From contig CAMHMZ010000025.1 in the NCBI GenBank assembly GCA_946186375.1, positions 1 to 36,313 on the forward strand: 36,313 bases of DNA, given 5' to 3'. Shown here piece by piece: positions 21,772 to 29,209 of this stretch; position 1 is the first letter of the stretch; each line of letters starts with the position of its first letter. Source of the DNA: an uncultured Clostridia bacterium. GTDB taxonomy: Bacteria; Bacillota; Clostridia; Oscillospirales; Oscillospiraceae. The position numbers were made by a program, and so were the translations under genes. The notes beneath the pieces are model-generated. The model was given only the letters and a program-made list of their open reading frames with translations, ran no database searches and had not been told where the DNA came from.

Positions 21772-22809
21772 TCAGTCCCTCGTCATTCGTGCATAGATGT
21801 AGAACGCCGCATTGATCCCGTTATAACTGACGTTCGTGTCCCTGATCGTATAGCCCGGATACTTCCGGGAGAGCTGTTCTATCAGCTCGGCGTGGTCCTT
21901 GGCCATCCTGCAGACCTTGGCCCTCGAGAATTTGGTATAGCTCGTCGTGGGCTTCGGCGGCTGCTCCAGGTTCTTCGACGGGACCCACCGCTTCGAGCCG
22001 TGCGGGTTCTGGCTCATGTATTCCGACATGCCTGTCAGATGCCCGTCATCGTCCGGCTGGATCCTGCGCGTGTTGTTCCGCTTCCCTCCGGTCCACTTGG
22101 ACTCAAGAGCGTCACGGTCGACATTGTCCCCGGAGATGACCAGATGGACGTGTGGCCGTGTATAACCGTCGACCGCCAGCACATAGATATACTTCAGCGA
22201 CTTATACGCCTGGTCTCCCGCTGCCTTTGCGTCTTCCCTGCTCATCCCCTTGTCGAGAGCCTTCCTTCTGGCCTCCGACCTTGAGAGCCTCTTGACCCTG
22301 CCGAGGAAGTTCCTGACCTCTTTCGTCGCCGCTTCCATGTCGGCGGGAACGTGATCGTCGTCCCAGGTGAAGGTCGCCCAGATATCGCCCTGCCCGAAGT
22401 TGATGTCGATCAGCTGGCGGAGCCTGCGCTTCGCCCTTTTATCGTTCAGGTTCTTCTGGGCCGGTCTTGTCCCCAGCCCTGTCTTCGGCCCCGGGACAGC
22501 CTTGGCCGTGTAGTAGGCCGGGAAGATCTGGACCTCGATCTGCTCCGCGCCTGTCTTCCGGTTCATGAGCCTCGTCGTGTCCGTCCTGTACAGGCACTCT
22601 ATCTTTCCGTCCCGGAGGAGCCGCTGCATCTCGAACTCTTCCAGACGCTCGGCCTGCTCCCGGAACTGCTCCTCTATATCCTTCCATGGTCCCGGGTGGT
22701 CTTTCCGGAACCCTTCCTTAGCCTTCCTGGTGAGACCCTTCCCCAGCTCCTTGTCGAAGGTCTGGTCCGGATCATACCGGTCGTGATACTTCCTTCTCCG
22801 CCTTCCCAT
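21772..22809 (-). CDS. HUH-type Rep-like endonuclease
   Basis: A 345-residue protein. Motif 1-like IWATFTWDDDH is at 143-153, the HUH motif PHVHLVISG at 219-227 (His220 and His222 as metal ligands), and a tyrosine in GMSEYMSQNPHGSKRW near 260-275 may be the nucleophile, followed by VPSKNLEQPP. This order is that of rolling-circle initiators, which nick one strand at an origin and stay bound to the 5' end. The N-terminal 100 residues are charged and extra to the catalytic core. In a double-stranded DNA siphophage it would start replication or assist in packaging. An origin was not found with certainty; hairpins at 2690-3033 and 34700-34880 are candidates. Start has GAGAGGGG before the ATG. Confidence 0.75.
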   Translation of the reverse strand: MGRRRRKYHDRYDPDQTFDKELGKGLTRKAKEGFRKDHPGPWKDIEEQFREQAERLEEFEMQRLLRDGKIECLYRTDTTRLMNRKTGAEQIEVQIFPAYYTAKAVPGPKTGLGTRPAQKNLNDKRAKRRLRQLIDINFGQGDIWATFTWDDDHVPADMEAATKEVRNFLGRVKRLSRSEARRKALDKGMSREDAKAAGDQAYKSLKYIYVLAVDGYTRPHVHLVISGDNVDRDALESKWTGGKRNNTRRIQPDDDGHLTGMSEYMSQNPHGSKRWVPSKNLEQPPKPTTSYTKFSRAKVCRMAKDHAELIEQLSRKYPGYTIRDTNVSYNGINAAFYIYARMTRD

Positions 22810-22916
22810 GTGCGCCCCTCTCTGCCACCTTCTCCCTGCTGTATCCGGAAGGTGTTTGATTTGTTAATACCCATTACAAGGACGGTCTAAGGTCCCCCTC
22901 ATAAGCCTGGGCGCGG

Positions 22917-23138
22917 TCAGCTGGTCGTTCCGGTCTTCTTTGTATGTGCCACATGAAGGACCTGTTCGCCGTCCTCTATGCGGGTCTGCTCCGGGAGGAG
23001 CGCGATCTGTGTCGCTGACATGCAGACGTCGAAGACCGGAGACGTCCCGGATGTCCCCGGCGCATAGTACGATTCTATCCGGATCTCTGTATCCTCCGGG
23101 CGTCCCTCTGTCAGCTCCCTGAACTCCTTTAATGTCAT
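22917..23138 (-). CDS. Small phage protein, unknown
   Basis: A 73-residue protein from the ATG at 23138, chosen for AAAGGAGG upstream. It starts MTLKEFRELTEG and continues EDTEIRIESYYAPG, with no cysteine-metal motif and no membrane span. Similar short proteins with a TLKEFREL start occur in many Clostridia phages. Function unknown. Confidence 0.7.
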   Translation of the reverse strand: MTLKEFRELTEGRPEDTEIRIESYYAPGTSGTSPVFDVCMSATQIALLPEQTRIEDGEQVLHVAHTKKTGTTS

Positions 23139-23169
23139 AGTGTTCCCTCCTTTTGATGCGATAGCTAAA

Positions 23170-23220
23170 CGGTGAGCACCGGGATCCAAGCGCCCCGGCA
23201 GCCCACCGCCTTCTTTATTT
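23170..23220 (+). terminator. Bulged GC-rich hairpin with T-rich end
   Basis: CGGTG-GC-CCGGG on the left (23170-23183) pairs with CCCGG-GC-CACCG on the right (to 23208) with small bulges, followed by CCTTCTTTATTT. The T-rich side is on the plus strand. No plus-strand gene is upstream, so it may be an mRNA structure between two minus-strand genes. Confidence 0.35.
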
Positions 23221-23371
23221 ATGATGCTTTCTTTACTTCATTTTTCCCGGCCGGCGCGATCACAAGGAAGAGGTCGACCGGCCCCGTCTTCCTTATGGCT
23301 TCCCTCAGCTCGTCCTCAGTGCGGACGCCTGCCGCCCTGAGGGCCTCTACCATTTCTGTCTTTATTTTCAT
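23219..23371 (-). CDS. Small helical protein, unknown
   Basis: A 50-residue protein. The ATG at 23371 is preceded by GGAGGTGA, an excellent site. The sequence MKIKTEMVEALRAAG, then VRTEDELREAIRKTG suggests two helices in a helix-hairpin arrangement, followed by VDLFLVIAPAG. Overlaps the upstream membrane-protein gene by 56 bases in another frame. Function unknown. Confidence 0.6.
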   Translation of the reverse strand: MKIKTEMVEALRAAGVRTEDELREAIRKTGPVDLFLVIAPAGKNEVKKAS

Positions 23372-23510
23372 TTCCGTCACCTCCGAAGATACTCCGCCCG
23401 CTGATCCGCTCATACAGCTCGATCATGACACCGACCACGGCCGCCGTCAGGATGACGACCAGGACGGCGAACACGAAGGCGATCGCCTCCACCGGCTGAT
23501 AATAGAACAT
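23316..23510 (-). CDS. Small single-span membrane protein
   Basis: A 64-residue protein from the ATG at 23510 (AAAGGAG upstream). It has a short N-terminus (MFYYQPVEA) and one strong membrane span (IAFVFAVLVVILTAAVVGVM, about residues 10-29), then a charged tail ending GRGPQGGRRPH. By the positive-inside rule the tail is likely cytoplasmic. The gene lies in the middle region and not in the lysis cassette, so a role in host modification or superinfection control is possible but not shown. Confidence 0.65.
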   Translation of the reverse strand: MFYYQPVEAIAFVFAVLVVILTAAVVGVMIELYERISGRSIFGGDGNENKDRNGRGPQGGRRPH

Positions 23511-23521
23511 GACCTTCTCCT

Positions 23522-23857
23522 TTATATCAGGTAGATCATGAGCCCGCGCCGCGCCGGCTTCGCCTGCAGGTCGACGTGGGCGCCCATGCACTCAGCGACT
23601 ACCCCGGAACCCGGGCCGAGCGTTTGCATATCGTCGGCCGTCGTGTTATAATGACGCACTTCCCGGAGCAGGTTCTCCCGCAGTTCATAATCTTCCGACC
23701 GGAGCAGCTTCACAGCCTTCCCGGAGAAGATCGGATCATCCGGACCGTTCCGGTCGTCGATGACGGTGATGAGCTGCGCAGGCCCGCCCAGCTTGAGCAG
23801 GTCATAGAGCCTAAAAGTACGGCCGATGTCTTCGCTTTCTCTGCTGTTTTGTAACAT
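23522..23857 (-). CDS. Phage protein, unknown
   Basis: A 111-residue protein. It overlaps the end of the HNH gene by 47 bases. It contains FRLYDLLKLGGPAQLITVID (15-34), a short loop DRNGPDDPIFSGKAV, and a beta-rich C-terminus with GLMIYLI at the end. The pattern of a short N-terminal segment followed by YDLLKL and a strand of hydrophobic residues is seen in several uncharacterised phage proteins. No catalytic residues are evident. Confidence 0.65.
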   Translation of the reverse strand: MLQNSRESEDIGRTFRLYDLLKLGGPAQLITVIDDRNGPDDPIFSGKAVKLLRSEDYELRENLLREVRHYNTTADDMQTLGPGSGVVAECMGAHVDLQAKPARRGLMIYLI

Positions 23858-24209
23858 GTCTTTCCCTGTCCTTTTTCTCGAAGTAGAATACTATCCTCCG
23901 CCTGGTCTCATTGACCTGGTTATACCTGAGCATGGTCCTGTAGGTGCAGCTCTCCCGGAAGAGCATGACCGGCCCTTGCTGGAGCTCGCTCCGGAACTCC
24001 TCGACGGTCTTGTTCGCCTTGTGCTGGTTACAGTGCCAGCAGGCGCAGACCATGTTATCGGTAGTGTCACGTCCGCCCATGGCGAGCGGCCGGACATGGT
24101 CGATACACATATCTTCCAGTTCGATCCGCTCCCCGCAGTAGGCACAGCGCCGGTTCATAGCATTCCAGATCGCTTTCCTCTCGTCCCTGCTCAGCTTGTG
24201 ACGGCTCAC
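23811..24209 (-). CDS. HNH endonuclease
   Basis: A 132-residue protein. CAYCGERIE near residues 22-30, the HNH core MCIDHVRPLAMGGRDTTDNM near 34-53 and ACWHCNQHKANK near 55-66 give the four zinc cysteines and the catalytic His in DHV. The C-terminal half is basic (KKDRERHVTKQQRKRRHRPYF). It lies among middle genes, away from terminase, so it may be a homing-type or recombination nuclease. It starts within an ATGA overlap and ends in TAG. Confidence 0.88.
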   Translation of the reverse strand: MSRHKLSRDERKAIWNAMNRRCAYCGERIELEDMCIDHVRPLAMGGRDTTDNMVCACWHCNQHKANKTVEEFRSELQQGPVMLFRESCTYRTMLRYNQVNETRRRIVFYFEKKDRERHVTKQQRKRRHRPYF

Positions 24210-24817
24210 AGTTCCGCGCCGGCGGTGATGAAGTCCGCGGCGATGTCGCCCTGTCCGTCCTGCTCGATCTCGATAAAATGCTTCTCTTCAGGCTCTTCAG
24301 GCCCTTCCGCGTCTGCCGGATCGATGCAGGTGCAGTCCGCGACCCCTTCGACTTCCGCGTGGGTGAGCTCTACGGGCTTCGTCCATACACTGACCTTCGC
24401 GTCCGGGTGGGCCTTCTTCGCTTCCTCAATGAGTTCCATGACGCTGGGCGGCAGCTTCGCGTTGTCGACATCTACGGGCGTCCATCCTTTAGCCTTGATA
24501 TCTTCCTCCGTCTCCGGTTCCGGAGCTTCTGCAGCTTCCTTTTCTGCCTTTGCCTTCTTCTCTTTCGCCTTCTCGATAATGACGTCTTCGATCAGCTCCG
24601 CCAGCCTGTCCCCTGTGGTCTTCTTATGGTCGAGGCCGAACACTCTGCAGATCTTCGGCAGCTCCACGCCCTCCTCGATCATTGTCTGAAGGGTGCAGAA
24701 CCTTGTCTCTGACCAGATCAGTTCCTCAAACCGCGCGACCGGGATCCATACCATCGGCTCCGTTACGCCTTCACAGGCTTCCATACACATGTCATTTTCC
24801 ATGATTTCCTTGGACAT
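24206..24817 (-). CDS. Acidic phage protein, unknown
   Basis: A 203-residue protein. The N-terminal part (VWIPVARFEELIWSETR, residues 23-39) with a following helix resembles the start of several small phage proteins. A coiled coil rich in K, E and A lies at about 80-102 (EKAKEKKAKAEKEAAEAPEP), and the C-terminal half is strongly acidic. I do not recognise a known family. It overlaps the HNH gene as ATGA. Confidence 0.65.
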   Translation of the reverse strand: MSKEIMENDMCMEACEGVTEPMVWIPVARFEELIWSETRFCTLQTMIEEGVELPKICRVFGLDHKKTTGDRLAELIEDVIIEKAKEKKAKAEKEAAEAPEPETEEDIKAKGWTPVDVDNAKLPPSVMELIEEAKKAHPDAKVSVWTKPVELTHAEVEGVADCTCIDPADAEGPEEPEEKHFIEIEQDGQGDIAADFITAGAEL

Positions 24818-24829
24818 TTGTGACCCTCC

Positions 24830-25303
24830 TTAATAATTCCACGCCCACTTGGAGCGCTCTTTTTTATCATCGATATACTTCTGGGCGATCCTGCAGCCTT
24901 CCCTGACCGCCTCGACCATCGAGGAGACCGTCTTCACGACCTCCTTCTTCTCTACCTTCTTCGCTTCGCGGCTCCGCTTGTCCATGATCCAGCGGTCGCC
25001 GTCCTTGTCCTGGAAGACATACTTATCCGCTGTCTCCGCCTCGCAGACCAGCTGCAGCATGATCTCGGCCACCTCTTTCGGCACGCCGCTCATCTCCGAC
25101 AGGCTCACCTGTCTGGCCGCTGCCGCTGCCGACTGCATCGTCGGGAAGGTCGTCGGCCGGCTCGTGAGGTCTTCGCTGTACTGTATGATCTGCCAGTATT
25201 CACCGGTCAGCCTCCCGGCCTTCTCCAGGACATAGAGGCGGTCAGGTATATAGCAGGCATACTGCTCCCGGCCATTTTCCACCTTTTCAAACTTTACTTC
25301 CAT
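24830..25303 (-). CDS. Phage protein, unknown
   Basis: A 157-residue protein beginning MEVKFEKVENGREQYAC. The first half is mixed (RLYVLEKAGRLTGEYWQII), the second helical with an Ala-rich stretch (SAAAAARQVSLSEM) and a charged end (DDKKERSKWAWNY). No motif for catalysis or membrane location is seen. It overlaps the preceding gene by 17 bases, as part of the compact middle operon. Confidence 0.6.
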   Translation of the reverse strand: MEVKFEKVENGREQYACYIPDRLYVLEKAGRLTGEYWQIIQYSEDLTSRPTTFPTMQSAAAAARQVSLSEMSGVPKEVAEIMLQLVCEAETADKYVFQDKDGDRWIMDKRSREAKKVEKKEVVKTVSSMVEAVREGCRIAQKYIDDKKERSKWAWNY

Positions 25304-25541
25304 CTGTTTCTTCCTCCGTGTCTATCGGCGTCCAGTCGTGCGCTGCAGCATATTCGTTCAGCGCCTCCCATGTCTCCTCATTGCTCTTGTATAAGCTAAA
25401 TCCCGGATGAGGACGCCATCCTGTCCCCAGTTTCGGGTATCTGTAAAATACGCCGTACCGGATGACATTCTGGTCCTTCTCTCCATGGATCCGCATGACC
25501 GCGACCTCCCGGCCGTCCTTCAGCCTGTAACCGTCAGCCAT
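25287..25541 (-). CDS. Phage protein, unknown
   Basis: An 84-residue protein, MADGYRLKDGREVAVM at the start, then VIRYGVFYRYPKLGTGW and an acidic end (TEEETDGSKV). It is beta-rich in the first half. It overlaps both neighbours by a few bases, so it is almost surely translated, but nothing in it points to a function. Confidence 0.6.
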   Translation of the reverse strand: MADGYRLKDGREVAVMRIHGEKDQNVIRYGVFYRYPKLGTGWRPHPGFSLYKSNEETWEALNEYAAAHDWTPIDTEEETDGSKV

Positions 25542-25962
25542 AATTCTCTCCTTTGCCTGCTATATTGGCGTCACTAAGGTCGATCTCTATCCCGGTCATG
25601 TCCCTGACCGTGTCGGTGATGTCGAACCAGGTGACGCTCTTCTCCCCGAGCGCCCTCACATAGGTGTGGAAGGCGTTCAGGAACCTCTCGGCGCGTGTCT
25701 TCCCGAACCCGAACTGTTCCCAGAGGACGATGATCGACGCGGCGAGCATCGTCTTGATCGTCAGCTCCTTGATCGGCTCCGACGCCTGCATGAGTTCTTT
25801 TTCGGTCGCCATGACGACGACCGGGGTCCGCGCCCTGAACTTTATCTCGTCCTCGAGGGCGGTGACAGGATCATCGCCGCGCGCCTTCGCCTCCCACATG
25901 ATCTTTCGGGCGAAGACCATCCCCTCGAGCCTGTATTTCTGCTGAAGGTCTAATTTGCTCAT
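25534..25962 (-). CDS. Phage protein, unknown (helical)
   Basis: A 142-residue protein from the ATG at 25962, which overlaps the upstream stop as ATGA and follows GGAGGG. It is mainly helical: LQQKYRLEGMVFARKIMWEA near 6-25 and ELTIKTMLAASIIVLWEQFG near 65-84, then RAERFLNAFHTYVRALG. The middle part resembles helical regions of small phage replication or recombination accessory proteins, but the family is not certain. Confidence 0.65.
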   Translation of the reverse strand: MSKLDLQQKYRLEGMVFARKIMWEAKARGDDPVTALEDEIKFRARTPVVVMATEKELMQASEPIKELTIKTMLAASIIVLWEQFGFGKTRAERFLNAFHTYVRALGEKSVTWFDITDTVRDMTGIEIDLSDANIAGKGENYG

Positions 25963-26213
25963 GTTACGCCCTCCGCTTTCATCCGGAGCCAGTCCTTCCA
26001 TACCATCTTGTTCCCCTGGATTAACGTGCGGCCATTGTAATACTTACAAATGTCGTCACACTGTCCATTGTCGGGCCCCCTGAACCTGCAGAGGCTTCCG
26101 CAGAAGTCCCCTTTTATTACCTGGTCGACCTCGACCTCTTCGAAGAACTCCGCCAGCTCGTCGTCCGACATGCTCCGGATCCTGTCGCCGTTCGTGATTA
26201 TCTGCTTCGCCAT
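25959..26213 (-). CDS. Small cysteine-containing phage protein
   Basis: An 84-residue protein. MAKQIITNGDRIRSMSDDEL is followed by AEFFEEVEVDQV and a four-cysteine segment (FCGSLCRFRGPDNGQCDDIC, about residues 37-56), then WKDWLRMKAEG at the end. Proteins with a MSDDELAEF start, several cysteines and a final WL.W-type end are frequent in Clostridia phages. The cysteines may bind zinc. Function unknown. Confidence 0.7.
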   Translation of the reverse strand: MAKQIITNGDRIRSMSDDELAEFFEEVEVDQVIKGDFCGSLCRFRGPDNGQCDDICKYYNGRTLIQGNKMVWKDWLRMKAEGVT

Positions 26214-26216
26214 GCC

Positions 26217-26732
26217 TCACTCCTTTGAGATCTTCGTATATCTCGCGCTCACGGCCGGCGGCGTGAGCCTTACGACCGTCGAGATCCTTGCAAAAGAATA
26301 GCCCTCATCGCGCATGTTCTTGATAACAAAATTGATCTCGTCGTTCGAGAGTGCCCGCGCCTGGTACTCGGCCCACTTTCCGAGGTCCGTCGGTGTCTTT
26401 GCCTTTTCGTGGTCATCGTCGACCGCTGCCGGCGCAGGATCTTCCCCAGCTCCTGCAGGAGCGACGTGAGCAGCTTCCTGCTCATCCCGAACACTTTCCT
26501 GCTCATCCTGAGCTACTTCCTGCTCAGGGAAAATATTTTTACAGAGCGGCACGTCCGGGAGATCTTCCCCGAACCACATGATCTCCGGATGGCTCTCGAC
26601 GGCCTCCTCGATCAGCATGGCCAGAGTCACCGGCCGCGAGTTGTGCCAGTTCTCCGAGACGGATATCCCCCGGATGTTCTCCAGGGCTGCCTGTGCCTTT
26701 ATGATCACAGCTTCCTTTGTCAAAATTATCAT
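26217..26732 (-). CDS. Probable DNA-binding protein with C-terminal helix-turn-helix
   Basis: A 171-residue protein. Residues 1-70 are mixed (IIKAQAALENIRGISVSENW), 75-120 are a low-complexity acidic and Ala/Pro-rich linker, and the last 45 residues (DEINFVIKNMRDEGYSFARI, then STVVRLTPPAVSARYTKI) read as a helix-turn-helix. It overlaps the ParB-like gene as ATGA, so the two products may act together in DNA binding or control of the middle operon. Confidence 0.65.
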   Translation of the reverse strand: MIILTKEAVIIKAQAALENIRGISVSENWHNSRPVTLAMLIEEAVESHPEIMWFGEDLPDVPLCKNIFPEQEVAQDEQESVRDEQEAAHVAPAGAGEDPAPAAVDDDHEKAKTPTDLGKWAEYQARALSNDEINFVIKNMRDEGYSFARISTVVRLTPPAVSARYTKISKE

Positions 26733-28459
26733 GTCTCTGCCTCCGCTTTTTCCTTGGTGTACAGTTCGCTCCTGCCGGCCATGATGGCGTAATACTCATC
26801 TTTCGAGAAGCTGAATCCGAGCTGATGAAGAAATTCATACCAGTCCAAGACGCCCTCAGCTGATTCCCTGTTATACTGCGCGTAATAGCTGACAAGTTGC
26901 TGGAAGCGGTTCTGGTCGTATCTGGTAGCTGCTGCGATCAGCATCTGCAGCCAGACCGGCATCTTTGCCACCTCGGCACAGTCCTCGTCTTTCATCGCCC
27001 AGTAGTCCGACGTCTTCTTCATGAATGCCGCGAATTTCCTGACGTCGAGCGTGCACAGCGCCCCGTTGCTGTGTACCCTTGTCGCCAGATACCACAGGAT
27101 ATCTTTCAGGCCATCTGGGTCGGCCGGCCTGCTGTGCGCCCCTGTGCATAAGTCGCGGACGAACTGATCGGTCTCGGCGTTCATTGCCGTCAGGATGTCC
27201 TTGATCTCCTTCCTGCGCCTGTCCTGGGCTTCCCGTTCCAGATCCGCGGCTGTCTTGGTCTTATTCTCCTTTTTAACAGGTGCCATGATGTAGACGGTCC
27301 CGTAGCTGTCGCACCAGTACATTTTCTTCTCCTTGCCCTGGTACTTCTTCGGGAGCCCGACAGAGTCAGGAAGACCGGCCTCTATGCGGTACGATTTGAT
27401 CTGTTCGTATCCGCTGTGCCATGATCCTTTTTTATCGTCCCGGACGATCCCGAGCTTCAGCATGGCCTTCCCGAACTTCTTCAGCTCTTCCGCCTGCTGC
27501 TGTGCCTTTAGCTCCGTGTCGACCCTCCAACGCAAATTAGAGGAGTTCTCCGCCTTGTCCAGGATGTCCCGGCGCTGCTTCACGCTCTTGATCTTCTCCA
27601 AATACTCATAATCTTTTATGCTCAGCTGGAAGTAGCGCTCGCTCTCCTTTTCCTCCCTGGCCTGTCTCTTCCGGATCTGGTCGACGCCCAGCTCCGACAG
27701 CTTCAGGCGGTGCCTGACTGTCGTCTCGCTGAGGCCGGTCTTCTCATGGATCGTCTGGACCGTCTCGCCCAGGTCGAGCATGAGCTGGAAGCCTTCCGCC
27801 TGCTCGATCAGTGACAGGTCCGACCGCTGCATGTTCTCGGTGACCATGATAGAGATCTGCTCGCGCTCCGGCATGTTGAAGGCGATCGAACAGGGCAGTT
27901 TTGAGAGCCCTGCCTTTTGTGCTGCCTGCAGTCTTCTGTTACCGATGACGACATAGAAGAGGTCGAGAGCCTCCTCATGCCCCGGTGCCGGCACGACCGT
28001 CAGGTTCTGCATGACGCCGCGCGTCCGGATGGAGTCCGCCAGGTCATCGATATCCGCGTATACCTTCCGGACGTTCTTCGGATGGTTCCGGAGCTGGCCG
28101 ATCGGCAGCATGACCATCGAGATCTTGTCAGGTGACTTTCTGTGTGCCTTCGTCCATTCCTTTTCTTCCGGTTTGTCCATATCTGTCTCGGTTTCTTCAG
28201 GTTTGTCCAGGTCGCCCGCTGCCTCTTCCGTTCCTTTGTCCGGTTCCGGAGCGCTCCGCGGTATCTTCTCCCATCCCTTGATAGCCTGCTGCAGCATGAC
28301 GTAAGGGCCGAGCGAATAGCCGCATTTCACGCACCTTATAAAATGTGTCTTTGCGGATCCCTCTGTGTTGGGTCCTATCGTGTTAATCTCAATGAAGGCG
28401 GCCCCGCACTCCGGACAGGGTGACAGGGTACCGTTCTTCATAGTGGATTCTTCGCCCAT
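26729..28459 (-). CDS. ParB-like protein with N-terminal Lar-type zinc ribbon
   Basis: A 576-residue protein. Residues 10-65 carry PCPECGAAF and FIRCVKCGYSLGPYVMLQQA ending GWEK, the pattern of the Lar restriction-alleviation zinc ribbon (Cys15, Cys18, Cys43, Cys46). A Glu/Asp-rich linker (68-105) follows. Residues about 113-215 are a ParB/Spo0J nuclease-like domain (MLPIGQLRNHPKNVRK, then VIGNRRLQAAQKAGLSKLPC and TENMQRSDLS), then a helix-turn-helix (IHEKTGLSETTVRHRLKL, near 236). The C-terminal 280 residues are helical and unassigned. ParB domains of this type bind CTP and DNA in partition proteins. Here it could serve partition of an episomal prophage, or replication control. No ParA partner is present. 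The start has AGGAGG six bases upstream. Confidence 0.85.
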   Translation of the reverse strand: MGEESTMKNGTLSPCPECGAAFIEINTIGPNTEGSAKTHFIRCVKCGYSLGPYVMLQQAIKGWEKIPRSAPEPDKGTEEAAGDLDKPEETETDMDKPEEKEWTKAHRKSPDKISMVMLPIGQLRNHPKNVRKVYADIDDLADSIRTRGVMQNLTVVPAPGHEEALDLFYVVIGNRRLQAAQKAGLSKLPCSIAFNMPEREQISIMVTENMQRSDLSLIEQAEGFQLMLDLGETVQTIHEKTGLSETTVRHRLKLSELGVDQIRKRQAREEKESERYFQLSIKDYEYLEKIKSVKQRRDILDKAENSSNLRWRVDTELKAQQQAEELKKFGKAMLKLGIVRDDKKGSWHSGYEQIKSYRIEAGLPDSVGLPKKYQGKEKKMYWCDSYGTVYIMAPVKKENKTKTAADLEREAQDRRRKEIKDILTAMNAETDQFVRDLCTGAHSRPADPDGLKDILWYLATRVHSNGALCTLDVRKFAAFMKKTSDYWAMKDEDCAEVAKMPVWLQMLIAAATRYDQNRFQQLVSYYAQYNRESAEGVLDWYEFLHQLGFSFSKDEYYAIMAGRSELYTKEKAEAET

Positions 28460-28469
28460 ATCTGCCTCC

Positions 28470-28901
28470 TTAATATGTCGGTGCTCCTACCTCGATGATC
28501 AGGACGTCGAGCCATGTCAGGAAGTCCTTCGCTATCCGGAGCGGGTCGACCGCAGCGCCCAGCTCGTTCTCGAGGATCACTTCCTTCCAGAGATCTGTCT
28601 CCCTGAGCTCCTCCATCTCCGGGTTGTCCCCGTTGTCCCTGCTCAGCTCCGACCAGCGGAAGATCCGGCCGGTCTCGAGGACGATCACCTCGTCCGTATA
28701 GGCCCGCTTCAGCTGGCCGAGCCACTGTGCCGCCGTGCCGTCCTCTACCACTTCGCCGTCGACCATGACCATGATCGGGAAGCCGCAGGCCTCGAAGAGA
28801 TTGTCGAAGAGCTCTGTGACGACAGCGCCCTGCTCCGGCTTTGTAAGTTCATAATCGATCTTTTTGTGGTAGCTCTTCTGTTCAAAAAGTAATTTTCCCA
28901 T
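28470..28901 (-). CDS. Phage protein, unknown
   Basis: A 143-residue protein starting MGKLLFEQKSYHKKIDYEL. The middle part (FPIMVMVDGEVVEDGTAAQW) is beta-like with an acidic tone, followed by YTDEVIVLETGRIFRWSEL. A conserved-looking C-terminus (IAKDFLTWLDVLIIEVGAPTY) is helical. AGGAGG precedes the ATG. I do not recognise the family. Confidence 0.6.
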   Translation of the reverse strand: MGKLLFEQKSYHKKIDYELTKPEQGAVVTELFDNLFEACGFPIMVMVDGEVVEDGTAAQWLGQLKRAYTDEVIVLETGRIFRWSELSRDNGDNPEMEELRETDLWKEVILENELGAAVDPLRIAKDFLTWLDVLIIEVGAPTY

Positions 28902-28936
28902 GAATACCTCCTAATGTTCCGGGGAGCCCCGGCGGA

Positions 28937-29101
28937 TCACGCCGCCGGTCCGCCCTTGGACGGCTTCGGGCTGGACTCGATAATGATCCTCATGCCCTCG
29001 CCAATATTGAGGAGCTCCTTCCTGCCCGCCTCCGGCATCTTCGGGACGAGCTCGGCGAACAGATCCAGTACTGCATTTGTGCTATTTGTGTCTTTCTCCA
29101 T
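28937..29101 (-). CDS. Small acidic-to-basic protein, paralogue of the gene at 31695
   Basis: A 54-residue protein (MEKDTNSTNAVLDLFAELVP then KMPEAGRKELLNIGEGMRII). It is similar to the product of 31695-31862, which starts MEKTTKATNEVILTKLALIL and then reads PSMPDEGKERLLARIEGM: same MEK.T...N start, same MP.EG...LL core, same length. GGGAG precedes the ATG. The pair seems to come from duplication of one small early gene; the conserved helix may be a dimer or peptide-binding unit. Function unknown. Confidence 0.65.
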   Translation of the reverse strand: MEKDTNSTNAVLDLFAELVPKMPEAGRKELLNIGEGMRIIIESSPKPSKGGPAA

Positions 29102-29129
29102 AGTTCTTTCTCCCTTTTTCCTTCCGTCG

Positions 29130-29209
29130 TGCTATAATGGGGGCGGAAGTTGTTCCTGTTAACAGTTCCATTTCTCTGAGCGCTGGCGCGGCATCGCCGG
29201 CGCTCTTTT
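29130..29209 (+). ncRNA. Candidate short plus-strand RNA with extended -10 promoter
   Basis: TGCTATAAT (29130-29138) gives an extended -10, with no clear -35. A transcript from about 29145 would meet an 11-bp stem (GAGCGCTGGCG, 29178-29188, with CGCCGGCGCTC, 29195-29205, one T-G pair) followed by TTTT. The T run is on the plus strand only. The RNA would be antisense to the junction between two middle genes. Same promoter core and size as the RNAs predicted at 2532 and 32685. Confidence 0.4.
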
